DNA of 64,000 nucleotides, taken from positions 1 to 64,000 of the forward strand of contig JADJHU010000003.1 of the NCBI GenBank assembly GCA_016707425.1. Reading direction: 5' to 3'. Below are positions 36,829 through 45,529 of the stretch, one piece after another. The notes beneath the pieces were generated by a model. That model was not told the DNA's origin. It saw only the letters and a list, made by a program, of their open reading frames with translations, and searched no databases. Position numbers and translations under genes: made by a program. The DNA comes from Gammaproteobacteria bacterium. Its GTDB lineage: Bacteria; Pseudomonadota; Gammaproteobacteria; Steroidobacterales; Steroidobacteraceae. How positions within the stretch are numbered: position 1 is the first letter of the stretch; the number at the start of each line of letters is the position of its first letter.

Positions 36829-36998
36829 GCCGATTCACCCCGGGCAACCCGCCACCGGAGTTAAGTCTAAATGCCCGGCGCATCCTCACTTGTGAAGACC
36901 ATCACAGGAGGCGCCGCACCGGATGTGCGCCAGTCGTCGGGCGCGGACCATGAGCCCGCCCGCGCAGCCGTGCGGCACCGGTGCTTCCCCGCTAAACT
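36829..36998. promoter_or_regulatory. divergent promoter region of the polysaccharide locus
   Basis: This 170-base gap separates the sugar transferase operon from the acyltransferase-flippase genes. It is less GC-rich around 36860-36906. Apart from the CRP-type site at 36891-36906 I see only weak promoter boxes: on the minus strand TTCACA followed 17-18 bases later by an ATTTAG-like hexamer. No sigma54 -24/-12 element is evident. Confidence 0.5.
36891..36906. promoter_or_regulatory. CRP/Clp/Vfr-type operator, perfect TGTGA-N6-TCACA
   Basis: The sequence TGTGAAGACCATCACA matches the core consensus for CRP-family regulators exactly (TGTGA 36891-36895, TCACA 36902-36906). It lies 62 bases before the TTG start of the sugar transferase and 92 before the acyltransferase ATG, so it could act on either promoter. 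CRP-family proteins such as Clp control polysaccharide genes in related bacteria. Confidence 0.6.
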
Positions 36999-37634
36999 AT
37001 GATGCGATCGGGATACAGCGGGCGAAACATGCTGCGATTACTCCTTCGATTCGCCGAACCTGTGCTCAGGAGAGTGCGCAGGTTACGCTACGACGATTTC
37101 AGTATCGCCGAGTACTTCCGCTCCCAGGGCGCCAGAATCGGTTCGGACTGCCGCATCCTCATCCGCTCCTTCGGGACCGAACCATGGCTCATCGAAATCG
37201 GCGACCACGTCACGATTTCCGTGGGCGTCACGCTCCTCACGCACGACGGCGGCAGCTGGCTCTTCACTCGTGAAGATCCCTCGCTGCAGCACTTCGGCGC
37301 GCTGCGCATCGGCAACAACTGCTTCATCGGCGCAGGCGCGATCCTCATGCCCGGCGTGACCATCGGGAACGACTGCGTCGTCGGTGCGGGTTCGGTCGTC
37401 ACGCGCGATGTACCGGATCGCACGATCGTTGCGGGCGTCCCTGCGCGCCCCCTCTCCTCCATCGAGACCTATCGCGGCAAGCTCGAGGCCGCGTGGCGGC
37501 AGCAGAAGCCGCCGGGATACATGGCAGAACTCGCGCCTGGCACTGCGCACTCCGCCGTGACCATCGCCGCCAGCAAACAACGGCACAGCGGCACGCTGCG
37601 CGCGCATCTCGGGCGGATCTTCGCCCGTGGGTAA
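36999..37634 (+). CDS. LbH (hexapeptide) acyltransferase
   Basis: This 211-residue protein has a left-handed beta-helix. Repeats such as IGNNCFIGAGAILMPGVTIG and DCVVGAGSVVTRDVP lead to the closing segment VAGVPARPL. Such enzymes transfer acetyl or other acyl groups from CoA to sugar hydroxyls or amines in the cytosol. The N-terminal helix (DDFSIAEYFRSQGARIG) resembles that of the acyltransferase at 46284-46886, so the two are paralogs. ATG 36999 or 37002 are candidates and ATG 37029 is a shorter option. The next gene overlaps its end by 8 bases. Confidence 0.85.
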   Translation: MMRSGYSGRNMLRLLLRFAEPVLRRVRRLRYDDFSIAEYFRSQGARIGSDCRILIRSFGTEPWLIEIGDHVTISVGVTLLTHDGGSWLFTREDPSLQHFGALRIGNNCFIGAGAILMPGVTIGNDCVVGAGSVVTRDVPDRTIVAGVPARPLSSIETYRGKLEAAWRQQKPPGYMAELAPGTAHSAVTIAASKQRHSGTLRAHLGRIFARG

Positions 37635-39117
37635 CACGCCAGAGCGCGGGCATCACCACGACGCCCTGCGCACCTTTGCCGTCCATTTCCTGCAGTTCTT
37701 CGCGGGCAGCTTCTCGAGCCTTCTGGTCGGCCTCATCAGCTTCCCGATCCTCACCCGCGCACTCTCGCAGTCCGACTACGGCTCGCTCTCGATTGTGACC
37801 GTGGCGGCCTCACTCGGCGTGGCCGTCGCAAAGGGCGGCCTTTCCGACAGCATCATCCGCTTCTACCGCGAGTTCGCCGCGGACGGCACGCGACTCCGCA
37901 CCTTCACCTCCACGGTGCTCGTGCGCAGCATCCTCATGGCTGGCGTCGTCGCACTGCTCTTCGCGCTGCTCGTGACACCCACGCGTCACGCGCTCGGACT
38001 CACTGCCGCCATTGCGCCGGCGTTCTTCGTCATGGCCGCATTCGTGTTCATACGCCCGATCAACATCGTGGTGCTGAACTACCTGCGGGCGACCGGGCGG
38101 ACCATCTTCTACAACGGGATCTCTCTGTTCCTGAAGGTCGCATCAGTGGCCCTCGCGCTGGCACTGCTCTTCGGCTTTGGGGGGAAGCTTTCACTCTACT
38201 TCACCGGGATCGTGCTCGCCGAGGCGATCGGTGCCGTGATCCTGGTGCGCTGGCTCCTCAGGAATTATCCGGTATCCCCGGGAGCGGTTTCCGGACCGCT
38301 CTCGATGCAGCTCATCCGCTTCGGCGTGCCGCTGCTTGCGACCGAGGTGGGCTACCTCCTGCTGCAGTACTCTGACCGGTACCTGCTCACGGCCTTCACG
38401 GACACGGCAACCGTCGCAACCTATTCGGTCGGCTACAACCTGCCCTCCTATGTCAACGACCTCGTACTCTTCTCCGTGTCCTATGCAATCGTGCCGATCT
38501 ACACCGACCTCTTCACGACGCGCGGCGAGGAACAGACGAAGGCATTCCTCGCGAGCGCACTGAAGTACTACGTGATCGGTGTCGTGCCCCTGTGTGCAGG
38601 CTATGCGGCCACGGCACACGACGCGATCGTATTCCTCGCCTCGGCGAAGTATGCCTCCGCGGCCACCTTCTCCCCCATCGTACTCGCAGGGCTCGTGTTC
38701 CTCGGCGCGAACTACATCCTGTACGCGGGGCTGTACCTGCACAAGCGCAGCGAGCTCATCCTCGCGACCGTCGCGCTCGCCGTGGCGGTCAACATCTCGA
38801 TGAACCTGGTACTGATCCCCCGGCTCGGGGCGCTCGGCTGCGCAATCTCGACTCTGGTCGCCTGCGCGACCTGCTCGGTCGCGGCCGCGATCCTTTCGTT
38901 TCGCCGCATGCCGATTCGCATTCCCTGGGGATCGATTCTCTACTACGGGGCGGCCAGCATCGTGATGTATCTCCTCGTCTCGCGCATCGAGACAGGGGGC
39001 GCGGTCACGAACCTCCTGCTCAAAGTCCCGGCGGGAGCACTCATCGTGGGGGCAGCCTTCCTGCTGCGCGACCGGCACGAGCTCGGTGCCCTGCCGACGC
39101 TGCTGAGGCGCGGCTGA
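37627..39117 (+). CDS. wzx: polysaccharide flippase (Wzx/MATE-like)
   Basis: This is a 496-residue integral membrane protein with 12-14 hydrophobic segments, typical of the MOP superfamily flippase. An early FPILTRALSQSDYG motif is characteristic of Wzx/RfbX proteins. It moves lipid-linked repeat units across the inner membrane. The GTG start at 37627 overlaps the previous stop. It converges on the GNAT gene with a 41-base gap that contains only a weak GC-rich hairpin. Confidence 0.9.
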   Translation: MGNTPERGHHHDALRTFAVHFLQFFAGSFSSLLVGLISFPILTRALSQSDYGSLSIVTVAASLGVAVAKGGLSDSIIRFYREFAADGTRLRTFTSTVLVRSILMAGVVALLFALLVTPTRHALGLTAAIAPAFFVMAAFVFIRPINIVVLNYLRATGRTIFYNGISLFLKVASVALALALLFGFGGKLSLYFTGIVLAEAIGAVILVRWLLRNYPVSPGAVSGPLSMQLIRFGVPLLATEVGYLLLQYSDRYLLTAFTDTATVATYSVGYNLPSYVNDLVLFSVSYAIVPIYTDLFTTRGEEQTKAFLASALKYYVIGVVPLCAGYAATAHDAIVFLASAKYASAATFSPIVLAGLVFLGANYILYAGLYLHKRSELILATVALAVAVNISMNLVLIPRLGALGCAISTLVACATCSVAAAILSFRRMPIRIPWGSILYYGAASIVMYLLVSRIETGGAVTNLLLKVPAGALIVGAAFLLRDRHELGALPTLLRRG

Positions 39118-39158
39118 AGCGCAACGCCGGGAGCGCGGCCTGCCCGGGCGTGGCCTCC

Positions 39159-40181
39159 TCAGACGTCCTTGTCGGCTATCGTCAGGTGCCAGGCCGCTGC
39201 GCTCCCCGCAGGATCCCCGGCCGCGGCGCCCGCGGGCGGCGCCCAGACCGCGAGCTGCCGGTCCTCGCGCGCGAAGAAGCCGTAGCGACTCCACGCCATC
39301 GCGGGCCAGAACCCCTCGCTCGTCTGCAGCACCACGCGCCCGCTCCCGCCACGGCGACGCAGCTCCCGCAACACCTGCCGCAGCAACACATCCGCGCCCC
39401 GCGCGTCGAGCGCGCAGAAATCGTCGACGAACGCGGAGCCACCCTCCGTGTGCAGCGTGAAGTATCCCCGAAGTCCTGCGCCGCTCGAGAGCTCGAAGGT
39501 CTCGAAGCGCTGCAGCGGATGATGCTCGAAGCGCCACCGCAGATACGCGGCCGTGCGCACCGAGACGATGCGACCGACCTTCGGCAGCCGCTCCCAGAGC
39601 TCATCGTAGCGCGCATCGAATCCGCGCCCGGGCGAAAACTCGAGGCCTGCCGACCGTGGACGGAAATCGCGGAAGGCCGGTGCGATGGCACGCGCCGCGA
39701 GCCTCGTGACGGCGTCGCGCAGCCCGCCCGCACCGCGCGCAGGCAGGAGGCGCACCCGGCGGCCGAGGCCACTGGCCGGGACAAAGCCCTCGCGCCGAAG
39801 AGAGCCCTCTGCGGCGCCATTCGGCAGACAGAGCAGGCCGCGCCAGCGGCGCGTGCACTCCGCGGCGCGCAGTGCCGCAATCATCCCGTCGGCGATGCGC
39901 CGCCCGCGGTGTCCGGCCATGACCGACACGTCGCCCAGCACGCCAACCGGTGCAACACGGTCGAGGACGAAGAAGTCGTGCGGAATGACACCGATGGCAC
40001 CGATCGGCCGGTCACCCTCCCAGGCGATCGCCGCATGCGCCGGCTCGGCGCAGGGACGCCCCTCGTAGCGCCACATGAAGTAGGCTGAATCACGCACGGT
40101 CGGCCGCGTCGCATTGCGCAGTCGCGCGACCACTTCGCGCCAGCGCGCATACGGCTCGACCGAGTACCGGATCTCCCCCAT
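39159..40181 (-). CDS. GNAT-family acetyltransferase
   Basis: This 340-residue protein has a GNAT-like fold: HAAIAWEGDRPIGAIGVIP, then GDVSVMAGHRGRRIADGMIA, whose basic GHRGRRI loop is the acetyl-CoA pyrophosphate binding motif. A second, weaker GNAT-like half follows. It is the last gene of an eight-gene minus-strand operon and its start ATG overlaps the stop of the glycosyltransferase gene (TGATG). Acylation of an amino sugar in the polymer is a reasonable guess; the substrate is unknown. Confidence 0.75.
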   Translation of the reverse strand: MGEIRYSVEPYARWREVVARLRNATRPTVRDSAYFMWRYEGRPCAEPAHAAIAWEGDRPIGAIGVIPHDFFVLDRVAPVGVLGDVSVMAGHRGRRIADGMIAALRAAECTRRWRGLLCLPNGAAEGSLRREGFVPASGLGRRVRLLPARGAGGLRDAVTRLAARAIAPAFRDFRPRSAGLEFSPGRGFDARYDELWERLPKVGRIVSVRTAAYLRWRFEHHPLQRFETFELSSGAGLRGYFTLHTEGGSAFVDDFCALDARGADVLLRQVLRELRRRGGSGRVVLQTSEGFWPAMAWSRYGFFAREDRQLAVWAPPAGAAAGDPAGSAAAWHLTIADKDV

Positions 40182-41344
40182 CACGCGGCCGTGCGGCGCG
40201 ACGCGACAGTACGTCCGCTCATCGCACCGTAGACATCCCTCGTTGCGTCCACCATGGCACCGACCGACATCCGCTGCTGCAGCATCTCGCGCCCGGCAAC
40301 GCCGAGGCGCCGGGCGAGCGTGGCGTCTCCGAGCAGACGCAGGATGTGCCCCGCGAAGCACTCGGAATCGTCGAGCGGGAACATCAGTCCGGTCTCGCCG
40401 TCGCGCACGAGATCGACGTTGCCGCCGCTCGCGGCGGCCACCACCGGGATCTCGCAGGCCATGTATTCCATGATGGCGTTGGAGATGCCCTCGCCATAGG
40501 AGCAGTTCACGCCCACGTCCGTGAACGAGAGGTACTGCAGCACGTTTCCCTCGGCGTGCGAGACCAGAAAGCGGTCGGCAATGCCGAGCTCGCCCGCCAT
40601 GCGCAGCGCCAGACGGCGTCTCGGCTGGCCGGCGACGTGGTCCTGGCCGACACACAGGAAGGTGACGTTCGGGCGCACCGCCAGCACCCGCGCCGCAGCC
40701 TTCACCAGCGTTTCGTGCCGCTTCATCGGCCGGAAGTTCGCCACCAGCGTGATCACCGCGTGGTCCGCCGGAATGCCGAGCGAACGCCGCAGCTCCTCAT
40801 CACGCGCGGGCCGGTGCGCCTTCGTAACGTCGATGCCGTTCGGGATGACGTGCACCTTCTCGGCGGGGTACTGCTCCGTGCGGACCGTGAGCTCCTTCAC
40901 CGCCAGGGAATTGGTGATGATGCCCGTGGTGAACCGGTTGGCAAAGCGCGTCGCCGCAAGGTAGCGTCTGCGCATCCACTCGCCGTAGTCCCGCCGGCTG
41001 GAGACGATGCCACGCACCCCGCCGGCGGCGGCAGCGAGCACGCCGACGATGTTCCCCACAGGGAAGAAGGTGTGGACGACGTCCGGGCGGTTGTCACGGT
41101 AGTGCCGGGCGAGTCGCGCCCAGTTGCGGTAGGAGGACGGCGACTTGAAGTTGCTGATCTCGAAGAAGCGCACGGTGCAGCCGAGAAAATCGCCCTGCGT
41201 GGCAAGCCAGTCGTTCTCGCGCAGGCACACGAGCTCGAGCTCGTCGCCATACCGGTGCGAGAGCTCCGGCAGGAGCATAAACAGCTGGTTCTCCGTTCCG
41301 GCCCGTGCATGGGCAAGATGGTCGACGACGTAAGAGACTTTCAT
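40181..41344 (-). CDS. GT4-family glycosyltransferase
   Basis: This is a 387-residue GT-B retaining glycosyltransferase. The N-terminal acceptor domain starts VSYVVDHLAHARAGTENQL (a glycine-rich loop). The C-terminal nucleotide-sugar domain has VANFRPMKRHETL, the EGISNAIMEYMA motif with the E-x7-E pair, and GETGLMFPLDD. It is cytosolic or membrane-associated and adds one sugar of the repeat unit. It follows the formyltransferase-like gene by 13 bases. Confidence 0.88.
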   Translation of the reverse strand: MKVSYVVDHLAHARAGTENQLFMLLPELSHRYGDELELVCLRENDWLATQGDFLGCTVRFFEISNFKSPSSYRNWARLARHYRDNRPDVVHTFFPVGNIVGVLAAAAGGVRGIVSSRRDYGEWMRRRYLAATRFANRFTTGIITNSLAVKELTVRTEQYPAEKVHVIPNGIDVTKAHRPARDEELRRSLGIPADHAVITLVANFRPMKRHETLVKAAARVLAVRPNVTFLCVGQDHVAGQPRRRLALRMAGELGIADRFLVSHAEGNVLQYLSFTDVGVNCSYGEGISNAIMEYMACEIPVVAAASGGNVDLVRDGETGLMFPLDDSECFAGHILRLLGDATLARRLGVAGREMLQQRMSVGAMVDATRDVYGAMSGRTVASRRTAA

Positions 41345-41357
41345 CCGTGCCGTTCCG

Positions 41358-42149
41358 TCAGATGAGCCGCAGTCCCCGACGGCGGAACTCCCGTACGTCG
41401 GCGCGTGTCGGGAAGCTGAAATACGAGCCCTCGCCCGCGGCGTTCGGTCGCTCCCGCAGCTCGCCCCGCTCGAGCGCCCCGAGCGCCTCGATCACCATGC
41501 GCGCGCCGTGGCGCTTGGTGCGGCAGATCAGCTCGTCGAGGGTGTCACCCGGGCTGATCGGCGTCTCGCTCTGCATGAGAATGGCGCCCTCGTCGATGCC
41601 TGCGTTGATGCGGTGGATCGTGGTGCCCGCGGTGCGCTCACCGTGGTACATCTGCCAGAAGTTCGGCAGCATGCCCCGGTAGCGCGGCAACGGCGCATTG
41701 TGGATGTTGATGCAGCCGAGCGGCGGGATGGCGATCAGTGGCTCCCTGAAGATCTGTGGGCAGGCTACCGACACGATGACGTCCGGCGCGAGCGTCCGCA
41801 GCTTCGCGTGAAAGGCCGGGTCGTTCACGTTGGCGACGTCCTCGACGGGCACCCCGTAGGCACGGCAGACCTGCGCCACAGAGAAGAAGCGTTCCGCGTC
41901 CCGTTGCACCGGCCGCCGCGCCGCCACCTTGTGCCACACGTAGCGCATGCCCATGCGCACGAAATTCAGCGGACCGTAGAAGTCGAACATCTGTCGTGCG
42001 AGCGCCCTGAGCGAGCGCTTGCCCATCGGCGGAGCCAGGTACACCGCGAGGATGCACTTGAGGCCGGGAGTGTGCGCGAAGAACTCCTCGAAGAAGAGAC
42101 GGACGTAGAAGGGATCTTCCTGGGTGAGGAATGCGATCTTGATGCTCAT
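41358..42149 (-). CDS. formyltransferase family protein
   Basis: This 263-residue protein has the formyltransferase fold. The catalytic region INIHNAPLPRYRGMLPNFW carries the Asn and His of the N-H-D triad and the 'LP.YRG' loop; the Asp lies in RINAGIDEGAIL. It is most like enzymes that transfer a formyl group from 10-formyltetrahydrofolate to an amino sugar. N-formylated sugars are known in O-antigens and capsules, so it likely decorates a sugar of this polymer. It stands between a GT2 and a GT4 gene. Confidence 0.82.
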   Translation of the reverse strand: MSIKIAFLTQEDPFYVRLFFEEFFAHTPGLKCILAVYLAPPMGKRSLRALARQMFDFYGPLNFVRMGMRYVWHKVAARRPVQRDAERFFSVAQVCRAYGVPVEDVANVNDPAFHAKLRTLAPDVIVSVACPQIFREPLIAIPPLGCINIHNAPLPRYRGMLPNFWQMYHGERTAGTTIHRINAGIDEGAILMQSETPISPGDTLDELICRTKRHGARMVIEALGALERGELRERPNAAGEGSYFSFPTRADVREFRRRGLRLI

Positions 42150-42162
42150 CGTGGCCTCGTCG

Positions 42163-43311
42163 TCAACGCCGCACCGTCTCCCAGGTCACCGCCCGGTAGC
42201 CGCGCAGCACCCGCCCCATCGCCACGAGGGCCGCCCAGTTCACGGTGACGAGGTAGAGCGGGAGCGAAAACGGCAGCAGCCTGACGTTCAGCGGAGCGAG
42301 AAGCAGACCGAGGACCGCGAAGCCATAGAGCAGCAACTGCAGTGCGAACGTGACATTGTAGAGGGGCCTGCCGAGAAGCGCCATATTCGAGACGAACGCG
42401 AGGACCATGAACACCGGCACGAGCCAGCGCATGACTTTGTGGGACCAGAGCTGGTAGGCGACGAAGCCGTAACGGAAGGGGTTGAAGAGTCTGCGCATGA
42501 AAAGCATGCCACGCATTCCGCGCACCGCGACGCGCACACGCATGCTGAACTCCTCGTTTGCCTCTTCCGTCGTCTCCTCGTAGGCGATCGCCTGCGGCTC
42601 GAACACGATCCGGTGGCCGTGCTCGAGCACCTTCAGGGGCTCACACAGATCGCTGATGATGTCCGCGGGCAGTGGCCGGTAGAGATCGCGGCGCACAGAA
42701 TAGATGCAGCCGCAGCAGCCGGTGATCGTCCCGATGCGCGACTGCAGCGTCTTGATGAGATTTTCGTACTTCCAGAATACGACGCTTCCGACGCCGATCG
42801 AGGCACCCGTCGGGTTCGAGTACTCGTAGCGACCGCTCACGGCCCCTACTCCCGGATCAGCGTAGTTGCGCACCAGCATGCGCACTGCATCGGGCTCATA
42901 GCGCGTGGTGGCATCGGAAAACACGATGATCTCGCCGCGCGCCTCGCGTACGGCCCGATTCTGCGTTTCAGTCTTGCCAACGCGGCCCTCGACGCGCACG
43001 AGACGCACGCCGCGGTCCGCAAACGAGCGGACGATCTCGTCCGTGCGATCCGTCGACCCGTCGGAGGCCACGATGATCTCGAGGCGATCGGAGGGATAGT
43101 TGAGCGCGAGCGTCTGCTCGAGCTTGGCGCCGATGTTGCGCTCCTCGTTATAGGCCGTGATGAGGAACGTGACCGACGGCAGGATGTCGCCCGTGCGGTG
43201 CGGACGGCGCACGAACAGCGCAATCAGCAGGATCGAGAGTGAATAGCTCGCGTATGCGAACACTGCGGCTGCGCACGAGACCCAGAACACGACTTCCGCC
43301 ACGACGATCAT
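42163..43311 (-). CDS. membrane GT2-family glycosyltransferase
   Basis: This 382-residue protein has one N-terminal membrane helix (about 8-33), a GT-A domain with TFLITAYNEERNI, IIVASDGSTDRTDE and IVFSDATTRYEPD, and three or four membrane helices after about 285. The layout resembles processive or lipid-linked GT2 enzymes such as cellulose/hyaluronan synthase relatives, but the QxxRW motif is not evident. It overlaps the FemAB-like gene by 4 bases. Confidence 0.88.
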   Translation of the reverse strand: MIVVAEVVFWVSCAAAVFAYASYSLSILLIALFVRRPHRTGDILPSVTFLITAYNEERNIGAKLEQTLALNYPSDRLEIIVASDGSTDRTDEIVRSFADRGVRLVRVEGRVGKTETQNRAVREARGEIIVFSDATTRYEPDAVRMLVRNYADPGVGAVSGRYEYSNPTGASIGVGSVVFWKYENLIKTLQSRIGTITGCCGCIYSVRRDLYRPLPADIISDLCEPLKVLEHGHRIVFEPQAIAYEETTEEANEEFSMRVRVAVRGMRGMLFMRRLFNPFRYGFVAYQLWSHKVMRWLVPVFMVLAFVSNMALLGRPLYNVTFALQLLLYGFAVLGLLLAPLNVRLLPFSLPLYLVTVNWAALVAMGRVLRGYRAVTWETVRR

Positions 43312-44477
43312 CGACTGCCTCTCCCTGTGGCGCCCGACGCGCTCAAAGCCCGGCGAACCAGCATAGCGTCGCGAAGTCGCCCGGCGACGCGATCCAGCTC
43401 ACAGCACACGCGACCCCGGAGCGTCGGCGCAAAAAGCTGCAGCTCGAGCAGCCGGCGCTCGGTGCGGGCCCACGTCCGCTTGTACGGCTCCGAGCCCTGG
43501 AGGAAATCAAATTCCGCACAGCCCGCCTCACACGATTCCCGGATCACCTCCGAGAGGAGAACGAGTCCCGGCGAAGATTTCGACCACTCCGGGTCATAGC
43601 CGAGCTGGAAATAGAGCACGCGCCCGCCTGCACGAAAACCATAGAAGACCGCGAAGGGTTCGCCGGCAACGCACAGGCCGCGGAACATCACCGCCTCCTG
43701 CGGATAGAGTGCGAGGAAGCGCAGGTGGAATTCCTGCACACCTTCCTCGTCGAAGCTGCTGACGATGCCCTTCTCCTGCGCACGGGCTCCATGAAGCCGC
43801 CGCAGCACGGCGAAGTTTTCCGCTGCAGAGCGTGCCGAAAGGTCGCCGTAGGCAACGCCGGGGCGCGCCAGAAGTTTGCGCGTTCGACTGTGAATTTTGT
43901 AGCGCTCGTTCGACGAGGTCCCCGCGAGGAACTGCTCGAAGCGCGGGGCGAGCACGGCGTAGGGTGCCGCAGAAGTGACGCGTTCGCGCAACTGCCAGCC
44001 TCCCCCGCAGGAGGCGAGCCGCCCGGGGAGCGCAGCGGTCTCGCTCGCGAGCGGGAAGCGCAGGCAGTCGAAACCACCGCGGTGCGCGAGCGCCCCGAGC
44101 GCGCAGCGCAGCACCGCAGCTTCCTCCGCGGGCGCGGCAATCGGCTCGAGCTGGTCGGGATGAGCCCGGGCGAAGGCACCGAACTCGAGCACCCGCCCGC
44201 GGTGGCGCGGGCGTGCGACCGCACCGCCCGAGGCAAACGGAAGGATCCCCACGACGCGCGCACCCTCCTCGACGAGGACGATCGTCAGGTCGCACTCGCG
44301 CCCGAGAGTCTCGCTCCACGCCGTGTGCCACTCCCAGCTCGAGAAGGGCGATGGCCGGCCCATGGCCGCCACGAGACGTGTCCAGGATTCGCGCAGCGCG
44401 GGCAGCGCCTCGCGACCGACAATGCGGGCACCGAGCGGTGCCCGAGGGGTGGAGGGATCATCCACGCTCAGGTGCAC
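43308..44477 (-). CDS. FemAB-like GNAT-domain protein of exopolysaccharide locus
   Basis: This 389-residue protein has duplicated GNAT-like halves typical of the CelD/BcsL and FemAB families: WEWHTAWSETLG, the SRTRKLLARPG linker, FAVFYGFRAGGRVLYFQLGYD and EFDFLQGSEPYKRTWA, the last being the family signature. FemAB-type proteins are regular members of exosortase loci. GTG 44477, 5 bases after the deacetylase stop, is the chosen start; a GTG at 44465 is also possible. Transfer of an acyl or aminoacyl group to the polymer is inferred. Confidence 0.82.
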   Translation of the reverse strand: MHLSVDDPSTPRAPLGARIVGREALPALRESWTRLVAAMGRPSPFSSWEWHTAWSETLGRECDLTIVLVEEGARVVGILPFASGGAVARPRHRGRVLEFGAFARAHPDQLEPIAAPAEEAAVLRCALGALAHRGGFDCLRFPLASETAALPGRLASCGGGWQLRERVTSAAPYAVLAPRFEQFLAGTSSNERYKIHSRTRKLLARPGVAYGDLSARSAAENFAVLRRLHGARAQEKGIVSSFDEEGVQEFHLRFLALYPQEAVMFRGLCVAGEPFAVFYGFRAGGRVLYFQLGYDPEWSKSSPGLVLLSEVIRESCEAGCAEFDFLQGSEPYKRTWARTERRLLELQLFAPTLRGRVCCELDRVAGRLRDAMLVRRALSASGATGRGSR

Positions 44478-44482
44478 GGGAC

Positions 44483-45529
44483 TCAGATCCTCGCGCTCGG
44501 TCCGGAGAGCAGCAACCGGCGTGTGATGCCGATCCCGCCGGTTGCGGCGATACGAAAGACGCTCATGTCGTCGTAGCGGCCGACTCCGACGCGCGGAATG
44601 CGATGCACCGGGGTCGCGGCCGTCCAGATCCCGGGCACGGTCGTCACCGCCGTCGCGAAGCCGGACTCCGCGACCGCGCACACCGAGGCCGCATCGTGTT
44701 CCCCGCTCGGGTAGGCAAAGTGACGGATCTCGCGTCCGGTCCACTCGCGGAGCAGCTCGCGGTTGCGCTGCAGGCTCTCACGGCGTTCCGCCGGACTGAG
44801 CAGCGGAAAGAGCCCGTGGCAGTGCGAATGGCCGCCGATCTCGATCCAGCGCGAGCGCGCGAGCGCCCCAACGCCATCCGGGCGCAACGGCATGAGCCGC
44901 GCGCCCGCGCGCCGCGCGGCGCGTGCGGCCTGTCGCTCGACCTCGCGCGCGAGGTCCTCGCACCGCTCGATGGAGGAGCTCTTGGCGACCTCGAGCAACC
45001 GGTCGATCTCGAGCCAGGTCGCCTGGCCCGGAACACCGGAGAAGTGGAAGGAGCCCGCCCCATACAGCGGTCCAAGGTCGATCTCGAGTGGCTCGGCGAC
45101 CTGCAGGGCGTTGATCACCCGATCGAACCACATGTGACACTGGCGTTCAATGTGACCCGAGGCCAGGTAGATCGTGACCGGGAGGTGCTCGCTCTCGACC
45201 ATCGGCAGCAGGACGTCGACGAGCCCCTGATGCCCGTCGTCGAAGGTGATCACGACCCCCGGTCGCACCCCACGCGCCGGAGCCGCGAGGCGCGCGGCCG
45301 CCTCATCCAGCGTCAGCACATCGTAATGGCGCCGCAGGTATTCGACCTGCCGAAGGAACTCACTGCGGCGAGTCACGGTCCAGGCGTCGATCTCCTCCGA
45401 ATCCCCCCACACCTCGTGGTACATCAACACGACCACGCCATGCCGGCGCAACGCCCTGCGCAGGCGCGCAAGGCTGACGTCGGAGTTGAGCGCGTGGTAG
45501 AGCAGATGCCTCGCGGCGCGACGAATCAT
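44483..45529 (-). CDS. polysaccharide deacetylase (NodB-type)
   Basis: This is a 348-residue carbohydrate esterase 4 protein. VLMYHEV opens the domain, ITFDDGHQG carries the catalytic Asp pair, and GGHSHCHG carries the two metal-binding His residues. HFAYPSGEHD is the later conserved block. The insertion between TFDDG and the His motif is longer than in simple NodB enzymes. It removes N-acetyl groups from the polymer or its precursor. The start overlaps the SGNH hydrolase stop by 4 bases. Confidence 0.88.
   Translation of the reverse strand: MIRRAARHLLYHALNSDVSLARLRRALRRHGVVVLMYHEVWGDSEEIDAWTVTRRSEFLRQVEYLRRHYDVLTLDEAAARLAAPARGVRPGVVITFDDGHQGLVDVLLPMVESEHLPVTIYLASGHIERQCHMWFDRVINALQVAEPLEIDLGPLYGAGSFHFSGVPGQATWLEIDRLLEVAKSSSIERCEDLAREVERQAARAARRAGARLMPLRPDGVGALARSRWIEIGGHSHCHGLFPLLSPAERRESLQRNRELLREWTGREIRHFAYPSGEHDAASVCAVAESGFATAVTTVPGIWTAATPVHRIPRVGVGRYDDMSVFRIAATGGIGITRRLLLSGPSARI

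Noticed and set aside
36829..36998. Possible sigma54 -24/-12 element for PrsR
   Set aside because: TGGCGC is present on the minus strand, but no GC at the right distance follows.
39118..39158. GC-rich imperfect hairpin between flippase and GNAT genes
   Set aside because: The stem is only 5 bp with mismatches; not convincing.
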